A stretch of DNA of 43,433 nt from Candidatus Dojkabacteria bacterium (GCA_028696515.1 JAQVGX010000003.1:1-43433); one strand, 5' to 3'. Shown: positions 27,219 to 36,272, counted from the first letter of the stretch. A program made the numbers and translations. Notes: generated from the sequence alone by a model not told the origin.

Positions 27219-28739
27219 TTGTTAATATTGACTGCTATGAAAAATGACACTGGAACAAAAAACATACTGCTAGTATATCCACGACATAAAGAAACTTTCT
27301 GGAGTTTCAAGTATGCCTTAGAATTCATTTCGAAAAAATCAAGTCTGCCACCACTCGGACTCCTAACTATTGCAGCAATGTTACCTGATCATTGGAATGC
27401 GAGGTTAATCGACCTTACTGTAGAGCCTCTGAAAGCCCCGGACCTAGAATGGGCAGACTACGTTCTTGTAAGCGCTATGTCTATACAAAGAGATTCTACA
27501 AAGAGGGTAATCCAGAAAGCACATAAATACGGAAAGAAAATTATCGCAGGAGGACCGCTATTTACAACCGAACCAGAAGAATTCGCATCAGTTGATCATC
27601 TGATCTTAAATGAAGGTGAGATTACGCTCAATGAATTCTTACGGGATCTTGAGAAGGATAAACCAAAACACATTTACTCATCTCAAAGAAAACCTGACCT
27701 GAGCCGAACACCTATACCGAAATGGGAGCTTCTTACTTTAGATAATTACGCAACATTATGCGTTCAGTATTCTAGAGGATGTCCTTTCAACTGCGAATTC
27801 TGCAATGTGACATCTCTTTTTGGTAGAAAAATTAGGACAAAATCTACCGACCAGATATTGGCCGAGCTTCAAAGAATATATGACTTGGGTTGGCGTGGTG
27901 GGGTATTTTTCGTTGACGATAACTTTATAGGCAATAAAATCATTCTCAAACAAGATTTACTGCCAGAACTAATCAAGTGGATGGATAAAAGACATTACCC
28001 TTTTTCTTTTTTCACGCAAGCCTCAATCAACATGGCCGATGATGATAATTTACTAGAACTTATGGGAAAAGCAGGATTTAACAAAGTTTTTATAGGCATC
28101 GAAACCCCTGACAAGAACAGTCTCGTAGAATGCAACAAATATCACAATGTAAACCGCAATCTTCTTGCTTGTATTCGAAAGATACAAAGCTACGGTATGC
28201 AGGTTCAAGGAGGCTTTATAGTCGGCTTCGATCATGACAAGCCATCTATCTTTAATCGATTAACGAATTTCATTCAGAGATCAGGTATAGTATCTGCTAT
28301 GGTTGGACTGCTTAATGCTCCAAAAGGAACCAATCTTTATAAACGCTTAAAAAGAGAGAATCGATTACGTAATAAGTTTACCGGTGACAACACAGACTTC
28401 GAAACTAATATCAAACCTAAAATGAATTACGAAAAACTTGTTGCTGGTTACAAAAAAATATTGTGCAGGATCTATTCTCCAAAAGAATACTACTCACGAG
28501 TAAGAGAGTTTTTCAGGAACTTCAAGCCGATAATTTTAAAAAATAGATCCATATCTTTAAAATCATACCAAATCAAAGCTCTTTTCAGATCCATATGGAT
28601 ACTCGGAGTAAAGGAAAAGGGACGTATACAGTACTGGAGCTTTATACTATGGACTCTATTCTACAAACCTAAGCTTTTCCCGGAAGCAGTAACATTTTCA
28701 ATATATGGTTTTCACTACAGAAAAATGTTTCTTAAATAG
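27219..28739 (+). CDS. B12-binding-domain radical SAM protein
   Basis: A 506-residue protein with an N-terminal cobalamin-binding-like domain (about 15-150; ILLVYPRHKETFW, PPLGLLTIAAMLP, IIAGGPLFTTEPEEF) and a radical SAM barrel with the cluster motif CPFNCEFC at 188-195. A C-terminal DUF4070-type region (about 380-500) follows. Relatives include methylases acting on lipids, hopanoids or natural products; the substrate here is unknown. Start TTG 27219 is favoured by AAGG 6 bp upstream, though ATG 27237 is also possible. The 50 bp after the protease gene hold no recognisable terminator. Confidence 0.9.
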   Translation: MLILTAMKNDTGTKNILLVYPRHKETFWSFKYALEFISKKSSLPPLGLLTIAAMLPDHWNARLIDLTVEPLKAPDLEWADYVLVSAMSIQRDSTKRVIQKAHKYGKKIIAGGPLFTTEPEEFASVDHLILNEGEITLNEFLRDLEKDKPKHIYSSQRKPDLSRTPIPKWELLTLDNYATLCVQYSRGCPFNCEFCNVTSLFGRKIRTKSTDQILAELQRIYDLGWRGGVFFVDDNFIGNKIILKQDLLPELIKWMDKRHYPFSFFTQASINMADDDNLLELMGKAGFNKVFIGIETPDKNSLVECNKYHNVNRNLLACIRKIQSYGMQVQGGFIVGFDHDKPSIFNRLTNFIQRSGIVSAMVGLLNAPKGTNLYKRLKRENRLRNKFTGDNTDFETNIKPKMNYEKLVAGYKKILCRIYSPKEYYSRVREFFRNFKPIILKNRSISLKSYQIKALFRSIWILGVKEKGRIQYWSFILWTLFYKPKLFPEAVTFSIYGFHYRKMFLK

Positions 28740-28759
28740 CAAATTCCACTTTCCTAAAG

Positions 28760-28787
28760 TTGTCTCATTAACCAGAAATGATATAAT
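28760..28787 (+). promoter_or_regulatory. Promoter giving a leaderless methyltransferase mRNA
   Basis: TTGTCT (28760-28765), a 16-bp spacer and a perfect TATAAT (28782-28787). Only 6 bp separate the -10 box from the ATG at 28794, so transcription would begin at or next to the A of the start codon. No ribosome binding site is present, which fits leaderless translation. Confidence 0.6.
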
Positions 28788-28793
28788 TGCATC

Positions 28794-29786
28794 ATGGAGC
28801 ATGATCAGCCCACTAGTCAATCCATCGACCAAGCAAAAGCTCTCATTATCGCCCCAGCCTTATCACGTATGATTATCGATTCAACCTCTCCAGGCAGAAA
28901 ATCCTTCTTGGATATTGGAACCGGCGATGCATCTTTCGTACAATTTCTCATTTCTCAGCTTGAAAAAGAAGGAATAAGAATATCAGATATTACTCTTGTT
29001 GATATAGATACGGCTGTATTGCCGGCGCAGATATTAAGAGTCGCTGCGTCCAAGGCAACTGTTCGTTTGCTTCAATTCCCACCAGAAAGACATTTCGGGG
29101 AAGGAACTTCTTCAAGCGAAAATTCTATTGATATAGCAAACATGCAAATGGTCGCTCATCAGATAGCGAACGATGCTGAACTATCCCTAATCTTTGGCCG
29201 TTTATTTCTAGCATTAAGATCTGAAGGAGTTTTTTTTCTTACAGGACTTGATCCAAAATATATTGAATATCTCTACCAATCACAAAGTCCAAAGTTCACC
29301 TATAGCAACACACTGCCTTCTGGAACATTGGTAGGAACTTATCACTTGGATGAAACTGAAACTCGCCCATTATATTGTAGACCATTAGCCAACCTTTTAG
29401 CTATGCTTATCGGATTAGGTTTTGATATCAAAGAAATTAGTCACCCATCACTTGCTCCTCTTGCTCAGATTAAACCAAGATATGGCGCTTTACAAGCAGC
29501 CGGAATTCCTATGTTTCAAATTATAAAAGTTGCTAAAGGCAATAGATTTATTTCTTTCTCTGAAGGAATAGTCGCTCGAACTACTCCTGAATCTTCAGGC
29601 TACATGTTCGTCGAATTTATGGATGGTGACTCAGTCATTGTCCCAGACATCTTTGTCGCCCCAAAAGAAAGATTGGTTCTACTTGAAGTAACTCTCCCAG
29701 ATAAAAGAACATGTTTAACCCAATGGGCAATACCAGAAACAGGAGCTGCCGAAACAAGATCAAGGGTTTTTATAAGCAAAAAATAA
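28794..29786 (+). CDS. Class I SAM-dependent methyltransferase
   Basis: A 330-residue protein. Motif I is FLDIGTGDASFVQFL near residues 37-51, motif II/acidic loop ITLVDIDTAVL (about 70-80) and a post-core IDIANMQMVAHQIAN segment, all consistent with a Rossmann-type methyltransferase. The C-terminal third (about 215-330) is beta-rich and not typical of the core family, perhaps a substrate-binding part. Target unknown. It ends about 35 bp before the convergent prs gene with a shared hairpin. It appears to be expressed alone from a leaderless promoter. Confidence 0.82.
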   Translation: MEHDQPTSQSIDQAKALIIAPALSRMIIDSTSPGRKSFLDIGTGDASFVQFLISQLEKEGIRISDITLVDIDTAVLPAQILRVAASKATVRLLQFPPERHFGEGTSSSENSIDIANMQMVAHQIANDAELSLIFGRLFLALRSEGVFFLTGLDPKYIEYLYQSQSPKFTYSNTLPSGTLVGTYHLDETETRPLYCRPLANLLAMLIGLGFDIKEISHPSLAPLAQIKPRYGALQAAGIPMFQIIKVAKGNRFISFSEGIVARTTPESSGYMFVEFMDGDSVIVPDIFVAPKERLVLLEVTLPDKRTCLTQWAIPETGAAETRSRVFISKK

Positions 29787-29808
29787 TCGATCCAAGATCT
29801 AAAATCTG

Positions 29809-29832
29809 AAAAGGTATCTATCAATACCTTTT
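29809..29832. terminator. Bidirectional terminator-like hairpin between convergent genes
   Basis: AAAAGGTAT (29809-29817) and ATACCTTTT (29824-29832) form a 9-bp stem with a 6-base loop. It has a T-run after it on the plus strand and an A-run before it that becomes a T-run on the minus strand. The stem has only three G-C pairs, so it would be weak. It overlaps the last codons of prs. Confidence 0.45.
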
Positions 29833-30723
29833 TATAAAATCACCTATCAACGATGCCATTGTTATGATCTTGAGTTTTGAAAATTTCCATTTTCTATCGA
29901 GCAAGATTGAATCCGTAATATACATCTTATCTATTTTACTCTTTTCGAGCTTTCTCGTTGTCTTTGGAACAATCAAATGAGTCACGCAGTCATAGTATTT
30001 CCTTGCACCTTCCCTCTTGAGAAACTCACTCCCCTTAATTCTCGTTCCTCCAGTACTCACAAAGTCATCAAACGAAATAACATTCCTGCCCCTTACACTG
30101 CCACTCAGACGATGAAAGGTAACTTCCCCACTCTTGCGATCCCTAGATTTATCAAACTTTACTAAAGGCAGTTTCAATGCGTTTGAGAACTCCTTTGCGC
30201 GAGCATCAGCTCCCTTATCTAGTGCGACAACAACCCAATCACCAGAAAGTTTATCTCTAAAGTAGTCAATAAAAACTGATGCTGCGCTCAAGTCATAGAC
30301 TCTTTTATTGAACATCTTCAACACGAGCGGAGAGTGAATATCCACAGTAACAAATTCGTCTATTTCAGTTGACTCCAATATCCTCACTACGACTTTCGAA
30401 GAAAGAGGTTCGCCGTCTCGAAAAACCTTGTCTTGAGCAGAGTAACCAAACCAGGGAATGATCGCCACAACCTTTTTTGCCCCACATCTTTTCACAGCAT
30501 CAGCGATAAGCCCCAGTTCGAGTATATGTCTTTCTGCCGGGAAATTCGCTGATTGAAGAATAAAGATTGTTTCCCCCTTCACTTTTTCAAGAACTCGGAC
30601 ACGAAGTTCGCCATTTGGGAATTCTTCTAATTCAATTTTTCCTAATTTTACACCTAGTCCTTTGGCTATCTTTCTAGCTAAAGGAAGATTTGATGAACCG
30701 GCTAATAAAACTTTGTTCTTCAT
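29821..30723 (-). CDS. prs: Ribose-phosphate pyrophosphokinase (PRPP synthetase)
   Basis: Converts ribose 5-phosphate and ATP to PRPP. The 300-residue protein starts MKNKVLLAGSSNLPLARKIA and carries the N-terminal segment ELEEFPNGELRVRV, the ATP-binding region PWFGYSAQDKVFRDGEP, the catalytic VALDKGADARAKEFS and the PRPP loop FDDFVSTGGTRIKG. It is somewhat shorter than classical bacterial enzymes (about 315), closer to class III/archaeal forms. It is last in the operon after RpiB, which makes its substrate, and UbiA, which would use its product. Confidence 0.95.
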   Translation of the reverse strand: MKNKVLLAGSSNLPLARKIAKGLGVKLGKIELEEFPNGELRVRVLEKVKGETIFILQSANFPAERHILELGLIADAVKRCGAKKVVAIIPWFGYSAQDKVFRDGEPLSSKVVVRILESTEIDEFVTVDIHSPLVLKMFNKRVYDLSAASVFIDYFRDKLSGDWVVVALDKGADARAKEFSNALKLPLVKFDKSRDRKSGEVTFHRLSGSVRGRNVISFDDFVSTGGTRIKGSEFLKREGARKYYDCVTHLIVPKTTRKLEKSKIDKMYITDSILLDRKWKFSKLKIITMASLIGDFIKRY

Positions 30724-30759
30724 AAGAAGTTTATAAGCTAAATGTTAGTAACAAGAATT

Positions 30760-31203
30760 TTAAGTATCAGAATCATTTATTTTCCCCAGCCTACGAATGT
30801 GTCTTTCATCCTTACTAAAAGCTGTATTTAGCCAAGTAGAAAGAATGCCGATTGCAAGATCGTCTCCCTGGACCCTTCCTCCCAGACACAACACATTAGC
30901 ATCATTATGTTCGCGACTCATTCTCGCCATAAATTCATTTGTACACAGTGCAGCTCTCACACCTCTAAATCTATTTGCAGCTATCGCTGTACCTATACCT
31001 GTCCCGCAACTAAGAATACCTTTTGAGCTATCATTTAAAATACTTTTACATAACTTTCGGACATAATCGGGATTATCTCCTGAATCTAGGGAGTCGGTTC
31101 CCAAATCAACAACATCAAATCCAAACTCTTTCATCCATTCTACAAGCACTGATTTTAGTTCAAAGCCGCCATGATCGGAAGCTATAAATATTCTTCCTAC
31201 CAT
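30760..31203 (-). CDS. rpiB: Ribose 5-phosphate isomerase B
   Basis: Interconverts ribulose 5-phosphate and ribose 5-phosphate. The 147-residue protein matches family length. It has IASDHGGFELKSVLVEW at the N-terminus, the catalytic Cys in GILSCGTGIGTAIAANR (LacAB/RpiB signature), and REHNDANVLCLGGRV. It begins 4 bp after the SMR-like gene and is followed 36 bp later by prs. The pairing of rpiB and prs points to a dedicated supply of PRPP. Confidence 0.95.
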   Translation of the reverse strand: MVGRIFIASDHGGFELKSVLVEWMKEFGFDVVDLGTDSLDSGDNPDYVRKLCKSILNDSSKGILSCGTGIGTAIAANRFRGVRAALCTNEFMARMSREHNDANVLCLGGRVQGDDLAIGILSTWLNTAFSKDERHIRRLGKINDSDT

Positions 31204-31207
31204 AAAA

Positions 31208-31594
31208 TTATGAGTTGGTTTTCATATTAACAGCTACCAGTACGATGCCAATTATTACTAGGACTGATCCAAACATTTGCAATGCATTGAATTTCTCACT
31301 GAAAAGAAAAACTGAAGCAATAGATACCAACAGAAAGGAAGATGCTAACATGATAGGGTAAGCGATATTCAAATTGATTTTAGTATACACAAGCGTCGAT
31401 AACACAAAGCTGAAGCCATAAAAACAAACACCCAAAATAAGCTGCCAATTTGTTAGCATAGTTTTTATAGTTACTGTAATAGCTTGTCCATCACCGAAAG
31501 CGACTTTCCCGGAACCTGCCTTCATAAGAAGCCCTCCTGCAGTATTTGATAATGCAAAAAGCCCCAGCAAGATCCAATAAATAATATTCCCCAT
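31208..31594 (-). CDS. SMR/EamA-like small membrane carrier
   Basis: A 128-residue protein with four predicted membrane helices (about 5-22, 50-70, 73-93, 100-122), like small multidrug resistance or ArnE/ArnF-type carriers. The KINLNIAYPIMLASSFLLV stretch in the third helix resembles the SMR motif. ArnE/F-type members flip polyprenyl-phospho-sugars; in an operon with UbiA, RpiB and Prs such a flippase for polyprenyl-phospho-pentose is attractive but unproven. A multidrug exporter remains possible. Confidence 0.8.
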   Translation of the reverse strand: MGNIIYWILLGLFALSNTAGGLLMKAGSGKVAFGDGQAITVTIKTMLTNWQLILGVCFYGFSFVLSTLVYTKINLNIAYPIMLASSFLLVSIASVFLFSEKFNALQMFGSVLVIIGIVLVAVNMKTNS

Positions 31595-31650
31595 CTCGAA
31601 TAACTAATAGTTAAGATAAACATACTTTAAGAATTTGATTTATCAAATTC

Positions 31651-32757
31651 CTACTTGATATCATTCTTTGGTTCATACTCTGCAAACATTCCGCCCCATT
31701 TCGAATTTTTCATCCAATTTTTGAATATCCCCTTCTCTTTTACATTCCATCTATAGTAATCATGATAAACCTCTGACCACAGAATAGGAATATTTACAAT
31801 AGGTGTATGAAAAACAAGTTTCTGCAAGAATTTAGTAGGACCATACCAACCAAGCCAAGCTAGTTTCTTGTGCATAGTTGACCCCACCTCGAATTTCCAA
31901 TTTTCTTTTGCAACATCAGTATCACCTACTATATCTATCTCCGAAGGATTTCCTACCCCCAAACCCTGCTCATGAGCCATTTTAATGTACTTAATCTTCA
32001 TCGGATCGAAGCCCATCATCTTCGCAGATACCGCATCAATTGCGACCTGATCACGGCTGGCAATGATAACATCCTTTTCTTCCGGAATAAGAGTACGCGG
32101 ACCCGGTCCATTCCCGGACATTGTTCCGTCCATCACGGCAAAAACTCCTGAGTGAATTTCTTTCTGAATTGCCAAAAGATCTACAAGAGTTTCATGGATC
32201 CAAGTATGAGTATAGTGTCGTCTTTTAGTCAAGAGACCTCCAAAGGCATTTTTCATAGCCCCTGTTGTTGTAGTATAGATATGACACTTAACAGTGGGCA
32301 GATGAACGATGCTCTTGTCCTTGAAGTACTCAGGGATACTTATTCCCTCTGGAAATATCTTATCCAGAACATTCATCTTAGCTTTTGGTTTATAAACTTC
32401 CCATTTGATATCCTCTTTCTTAAAATTGAAAAGAACTGGAATATCATACTTTTTAAAAACTCCCTTATACTTATTCAAGTCCTCTCCTTTAAAGGCATTC
32501 GTTACTACTGTCTGATTCTGCACACACGTGACCTTGCTATAATTTGCATTCTTCAACGCCCTGGCAACTCCTTCCAGCTGCCAAGGAGTAGTATTTGCTG
32601 AGGGCATCGGATAGTGCCAGGAGATATTATCCTTAAGAATCACTTCTTTATCCTTTGGCATCTCTTGTTCGAAATCGGCCAACTGCATAAGCTTTTCATA
32701 ATCATCCAGCACTGTTTCCGGCTTAGTCCTTAGAACAGCTACTTTTGGTTTAGTCAT
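31651..32757 (-). CDS. DUF362 domain-containing protein
   Basis: A 368-residue protein with DUF362 features: SIVHLPTVKCHIYTTTTGA followed by KNAFGGLLTKRRHYTH (about 175-200), VMDGTMSGNGPGPRTL, and ASRDQVAIDAVSAKMMGFD. No ferredoxin-type cysteine cluster, which many members carry, is seen. Family function is unsettled. It lies in the UbiA-RpiB-Prs operon, so a role in polyprenyl-linked sugar or envelope metabolism is possible. An 11-bp periodic array separates it from the UbiA gene. Confidence 0.85.
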   Translation of the reverse strand: MTKPKVAVLRTKPETVLDDYEKLMQLADFEQEMPKDKEVILKDNISWHYPMPSANTTPWQLEGVARALKNANYSKVTCVQNQTVVTNAFKGEDLNKYKGVFKKYDIPVLFNFKKEDIKWEVYKPKAKMNVLDKIFPEGISIPEYFKDKSIVHLPTVKCHIYTTTTGAMKNAFGGLLTKRRHYTHTWIHETLVDLLAIQKEIHSGVFAVMDGTMSGNGPGPRTLIPEEKDVIIASRDQVAIDAVSAKMMGFDPMKIKYIKMAHEQGLGVGNPSEIDIVGDTDVAKENWKFEVGSTMHKKLAWLGWYGPTKFLQKLVFHTPIVNIPILWSEVYHDYYRWNVKEKGIFKNWMKNSKWGGMFAEYEPKNDIK

Positions 32758-32783
32758 ATCGTCTGCTACTTAAAGTTATCTAG

Positions 32784-32847
32784 GTAGAAACAATTGTTAC
32801 ACTATTGTAATACAATTGTTAAACAATAGTGTAACAATTGTTTCTAC
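32784..32847. repeat. 11-bp periodic palindromic array 1 (five units), inside a 64-bp inverted repeat
   Basis: Five octamers of consensus ACNATNGT begin at 32790, 32801, 32812, 32823 and 32834, exactly 11 bp apart, with 3-bp spacers. The block is enclosed in perfect 25-bp inverted arms (32784-32808 and 32823-32847) around a 14-base centre that is itself palindromic. The right arm includes the TAG stop of the UbiA gene. It lies between two minus-strand genes of one operon. Confidence 0.95.
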
Positions 32848-33710
32848 TCAAAAAAATATAAGAGTCCCATAGACACTAGCCCCCACATTATTACAACGAA
32901 GGCCAGAGGAAAATCTGTCAGCAAAGTTTCGGTCGGGCTTTCTCCCATATCCTTCTTATGGACTAAATACAGATATCTAAATATTCCATAAATCACTAGT
33001 GGGATAGTGAAAATAAAGTACTGGGTATGAAAAGTATTAAATGTGTAAAAGACATAGCTGACTAGCACAGCCGGAATAATGATATTTGACATTTGATCCA
33101 GCATTTCGACACTATAATGTTCCAATACTTTTCGTTTTTCTCCCCCATTCTTGTTAATCTCAACAAATTCTTGCCTTCTTTTCATAATAGCTAAGAACAA
33201 AGTCAGTAGAAAGGTAATTACTAGAAACCAAGAAGAAATGGTAACGTCTATAACTACTGCTCCCCCGACAGCTCGAAGAACAAAACCAATAGCAACTAAA
33301 ATAATATCAACAATCACAATATGTTTGAAAACGTATGAGTATAACAAATTGGTAATAACATATACTAAAAGGATCAAGGCAAACATGGGATGGATAACAA
33401 GTGCAGTCAGAATCGAAGAAGCCCCTAGAACTACACTTATCAAAAGTGCGACTCCCTTATTAAGCTCGCCAGAGGCAATCGGCCTGAATTTCTTCTTTGG
33501 ATGCTTTCGATCGTTTTCATAGTCGATTATGTCGTTTATGATATAAATACTGCTTGCTGTAAATGAGAAAAGGAAAAATGCGCAGATAGTTAATACAAGC
33601 GCACGAATATTTATAAATTCAGCCGCAAAAACAAGGGCCGGAAAAACGAAGATGTTTTTCACCCACTGCTTTGGACGAAGAGCTTTGATTATTGCTTTGA
33701 ATGTAGTCAT
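32844..33710 (-). CDS. ubiA: UbiA prenyltransferase, polyprenyl-phosphate phosphoribosyltransferase type
   Basis: A 288-residue membrane protein of the UbiA superfamily with about eight helices. The motifs fit the decaprenyl-phosphate 5-phosphoribosyltransferase branch: RPKQWVKNIFVFPALVFA at the start, NDIIDYENDRKHPKKKFRP for the first Asp motif, and FLLTLFLAIMKRRQEF in place of the second Asp motif. Members move phosphoribose from PRPP to polyprenyl phosphate at the membrane. In mycobacteria this starts the route to decaprenyl-phospho-arabinose. First gene of the minus-strand operon that ends in prs. Confidence 0.9.
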   Translation of the reverse strand: MTTFKAIIKALRPKQWVKNIFVFPALVFAAEFINIRALVLTICAFFLFSFTASSIYIINDIIDYENDRKHPKKKFRPIASGELNKGVALLISVVLGASSILTALVIHPMFALILLVYVITNLLYSYVFKHIVIVDIILVAIGFVLRAVGGAVVIDVTISSWFLVITFLLTLFLAIMKRRQEFVEINKNGGEKRKVLEHYSVEMLDQMSNIIIPAVLVSYVFYTFNTFHTQYFIFTIPLVIYGIFRYLYLVHKKDMGESPTETLLTDFPLAFVVIMWGLVSMGLLYFFE

Positions 33711-33828
33711 ATGAAATAATATCTAGCGTTTAAAACACAAGTTCGATTCAACAATTTTAAGCTACGTGATTTTACAACAAAAAAAAGTTTTTGGAAATTT
33801 AAAATAAATCACCTTTTATGGAAACAAT

Positions 33829-35214
33829 ATGACCGTATCAATTGTAGGAACCGGATATGTAGGATTGACAACCGGAGCTGTTCTGGCTGCTGCAGGTAAT
33901 AAGGTATACTGTATCGATGTAGATGCCAAGAAAATTGAAACCATTCAGAGCGGGAAGTCCCATTTCTACGAACCCGGCCTAGACAAACTCATAGCAGAGG
34001 GTATCAAAAGCAAAAAGTTAATTCCCACAACAAGATACAGGAATGCTATCCCATACAGCGACATCGCCATTATATGCGTTGGAACCCCGTCCAAGGGGGA
34101 TGGAAGTGTCGACCTTTCTTATATTTACTCCGCAGGAATTTCTATTCACCAGTATATGAAAGATGAGCTTGTCATAGCCCAAAAAAGCACAGTCCCAGTC
34201 GGGACAGGAAGAAAATTGGAAAGAATTCTCAGAAATGGCAATAAAAGCAAAAAGTTTAATGTCGTAAGTTGTCCAGAATTCCTAGCGGAGGGATCTGCGG
34301 TTTTTGATACGCTGAATATGGATAGAATAGTCGTTGGAGGAGATTCAGAAAAAGCTAAGCAAAAAATGATAACACTGCTTGAATCTATTGATAAATTCTC
34401 AAGTAAAATAAATACAAAGGAACTCACAAAATATTCAACAGTCTACAAGAATAAGGTCATATATCACAACAAAACTCCTTTTAAAGATAGAGTCATCTCT
34501 GTTGGTCTTGAAAGCGCAGAGCTCATCAAGGTGACAGCAAACGCATTTCTCACTACCAAAATTTCATTTGCGAACTCCATAGCTAGAATATGTGATCAGA
34601 CAGGAGCAGATATCCTTGAGGTCATGGAAGGAGTCGGCAGAGATGAAAGAATCGGAAAAGCATTTCTTTACGCAGGACTGGGATGGGGCGGCGGCTGTTT
34701 TCCAAAAGATACCGCAGGACTTATATATCATGCAGATGAAGTCGGTTTTGATTTCAAGATTCTAAAAGCAGTAGTAGACCTCAACAATTCTCAAGTCCTT
34801 TATGTAATAAGAAAAGTTCACAAAATTCTAGGTGCAGATCTCGAAGGAAAAAAGATTAGCGTACTTGGCCTGTCATTTAAACCCGGAACTAGTGATGTAA
34901 GAATTTCTCCTTCAATCAGACTCGTCAATAACCTCATCAGAAAGGGAGCAAAGGTCACAGTATACGATCCGAAGGCACTTCAGGAAGCAAAAGCCGACAT
35001 TGATGGCAGCGTTCATTATGCAAATAATGTTGATGAAGCTGTCAAAGGCTCAGAACTAGCAATTCTAGCTACTGACTGGCCTGAGTTAGTAGACATTGAT
35101 TTTAAGAAGCTGAAAAAGATATTTAAAAGGCCAAATCTACTGGACGCAAGAAATAAGTGGGACAAGGAGCAAGCTATAAAATTTGGCTATAAATACTTTG
35201 GGATAGGCAGATGA
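33829..35214 (+). CDS. ugd: UDP-glucose/GDP-mannose 6-dehydrogenase family protein
   Basis: NAD-dependent oxidation of a nucleotide sugar at C6, giving e.g. UDP-glucuronate. The 461-residue protein has the Rossmann start VSIVGTGYVGLTTGAVLA, CPEFLAEGSAV, and the active Cys290 in GGGCFPKDTAGL, then the C-terminal UDP-binding domain (VLGLSFKPGTSDVRISPS). The insertion around 200-215 (YSTVYKNKVIYHNK) is longer than usual. The ATG overlaps a 4-codon mini-frame that begins at ATG 33818 and stops at TGA 33830-33832. It overlaps the epimerase gene by 4 bp, so product and next step are coupled. Confidence 0.93.
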   Translation: MTVSIVGTGYVGLTTGAVLAAAGNKVYCIDVDAKKIETIQSGKSHFYEPGLDKLIAEGIKSKKLIPTTRYRNAIPYSDIAIICVGTPSKGDGSVDLSYIYSAGISIHQYMKDELVIAQKSTVPVGTGRKLERILRNGNKSKKFNVVSCPEFLAEGSAVFDTLNMDRIVVGGDSEKAKQKMITLLESIDKFSSKINTKELTKYSTVYKNKVIYHNKTPFKDRVISVGLESAELIKVTANAFLTTKISFANSIARICDQTGADILEVMEGVGRDERIGKAFLYAGLGWGGGCFPKDTAGLIYHADEVGFDFKILKAVVDLNNSQVLYVIRKVHKILGADLEGKKISVLGLSFKPGTSDVRISPSIRLVNNLIRKGAKVTVYDPKALQEAKADIDGSVHYANNVDEAVKGSELAILATDWPELVDIDFKKLKKIFKRPNLLDARNKWDKEQAIKFGYKYFGIGR

Positions 35215-36272
35215 AAATATTAGTAACAGGTACTGCAGGATTCATAGGATCATTTTTGACTAGAGCACTTATAAGTCTAGATCATAGTGTCGTCGGAATA
35301 GATAACTTTCATCCGTATTATTCAAAAAAAGCTAAGAATTTCAACCTTGACCTTATAAGATTCCACTCTGGACAAGATCTAAAAGAATTCACTGGTAAAT
35401 CTATTTCCAAGATTTACAGCAAATTATCTGAGAAGACGGAGACCAAAAAGAGCAAGGGATATTTTAAGTTTATCGAATGTGATATTCGAAAATACAGATC
35501 TCTTGCAAAGATAATAAAACAAGAGAGAATAACTCACATTGTTCACCTTGCCGCAATGGCCGGAGTCCCCTACTCTATAGAGAAACCTAGAGAATATGTA
35601 GAGGTTAATATTGATGGGACTACAAATCTTTTGGACATAGCCGTAAAAAATAAAATTAGTAATTTTATTTTTGCTTCTTCTTCATCAGTCTATGGTGCCT
35701 CACAAAAAGTGCCTTTCATAGAAACACAGAATGTTGATAATCCTATATCTCCTTACGCTGCTACTAAGCGAATGGGAGAAATTCTTTGCTATACCTTCAG
35801 CTATCTCTATCTACTTCCTATCACATGTCTTCGGTTTTTCACAGTTTATGGTCCACTTCAAAGACCATACGGCATGGCTATTCAAAAATTTATCAGACAA
35901 ACGGACAAAGGCGAACCTATGACTGTTTACGGAGACGGGACGATGTCTCGCGATTATACATATATCGATGATACTGTTCGTGGAATAATATCTGCCCTGA
36001 ACAAACCCCAAAGATATCAAATCTACAATCTCGGTAATTCACATCCGGTCTCACTCAAAAGGCTGACAGCACTAATAACTAAATATATGCAGAAAGGTAA
36101 AACGGAATACCTCGATAAGCCCTCCACAGAAGTGCCTACTACCTACGCAAATATCAGCAAAGCTCAAAAAGAGCTCTCGTATAAACCTGAAGTAACAATT
36201 GAACCAGGACTGAAAAGACAAATCGAAATTTACAAATCAATGCCAAAGTGGTATAAGGAGCTTGAAGTATGA
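35211..36272 (+). CDS. NAD-dependent nucleotide-sugar epimerase (UDP-glucuronate 4-epimerase-like)
   Basis: A 353-residue extended SDR enzyme. N-terminal VTGTAGFIGSFLTRAL (Gly-rich NAD motif), IVHLAAMAGVPYSIEKP, catalytic SPYAATKRMGE (YxxxK) and the substrate loop RPYGMAIQKFIRQ with YGDGTMSRDYTYIDD. The GVPYS..P context is typical of UDP-glucuronate 4-epimerases, and the preceding gene makes UDP-glucuronate, so UDP-galacturonate is the likely product. Other sugar epimerases are possible. The stop overlaps the next small gene (ATGA). Confidence 0.9.
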   Translation: MKILVTGTAGFIGSFLTRALISLDHSVVGIDNFHPYYSKKAKNFNLDLIRFHSGQDLKEFTGKSISKIYSKLSEKTETKKSKGYFKFIECDIRKYRSLAKIIKQERITHIVHLAAMAGVPYSIEKPREYVEVNIDGTTNLLDIAVKNKISNFIFASSSSVYGASQKVPFIETQNVDNPISPYAATKRMGEILCYTFSYLYLLPITCLRFFTVYGPLQRPYGMAIQKFIRQTDKGEPMTVYGDGTMSRDYTYIDDTVRGIISALNKPQRYQIYNLGNSHPVSLKRLTALITKYMQKGKTEYLDKPSTEVPTTYANISKAQKELSYKPEVTIEPGLKRQIEIYKSMPKWYKELEV

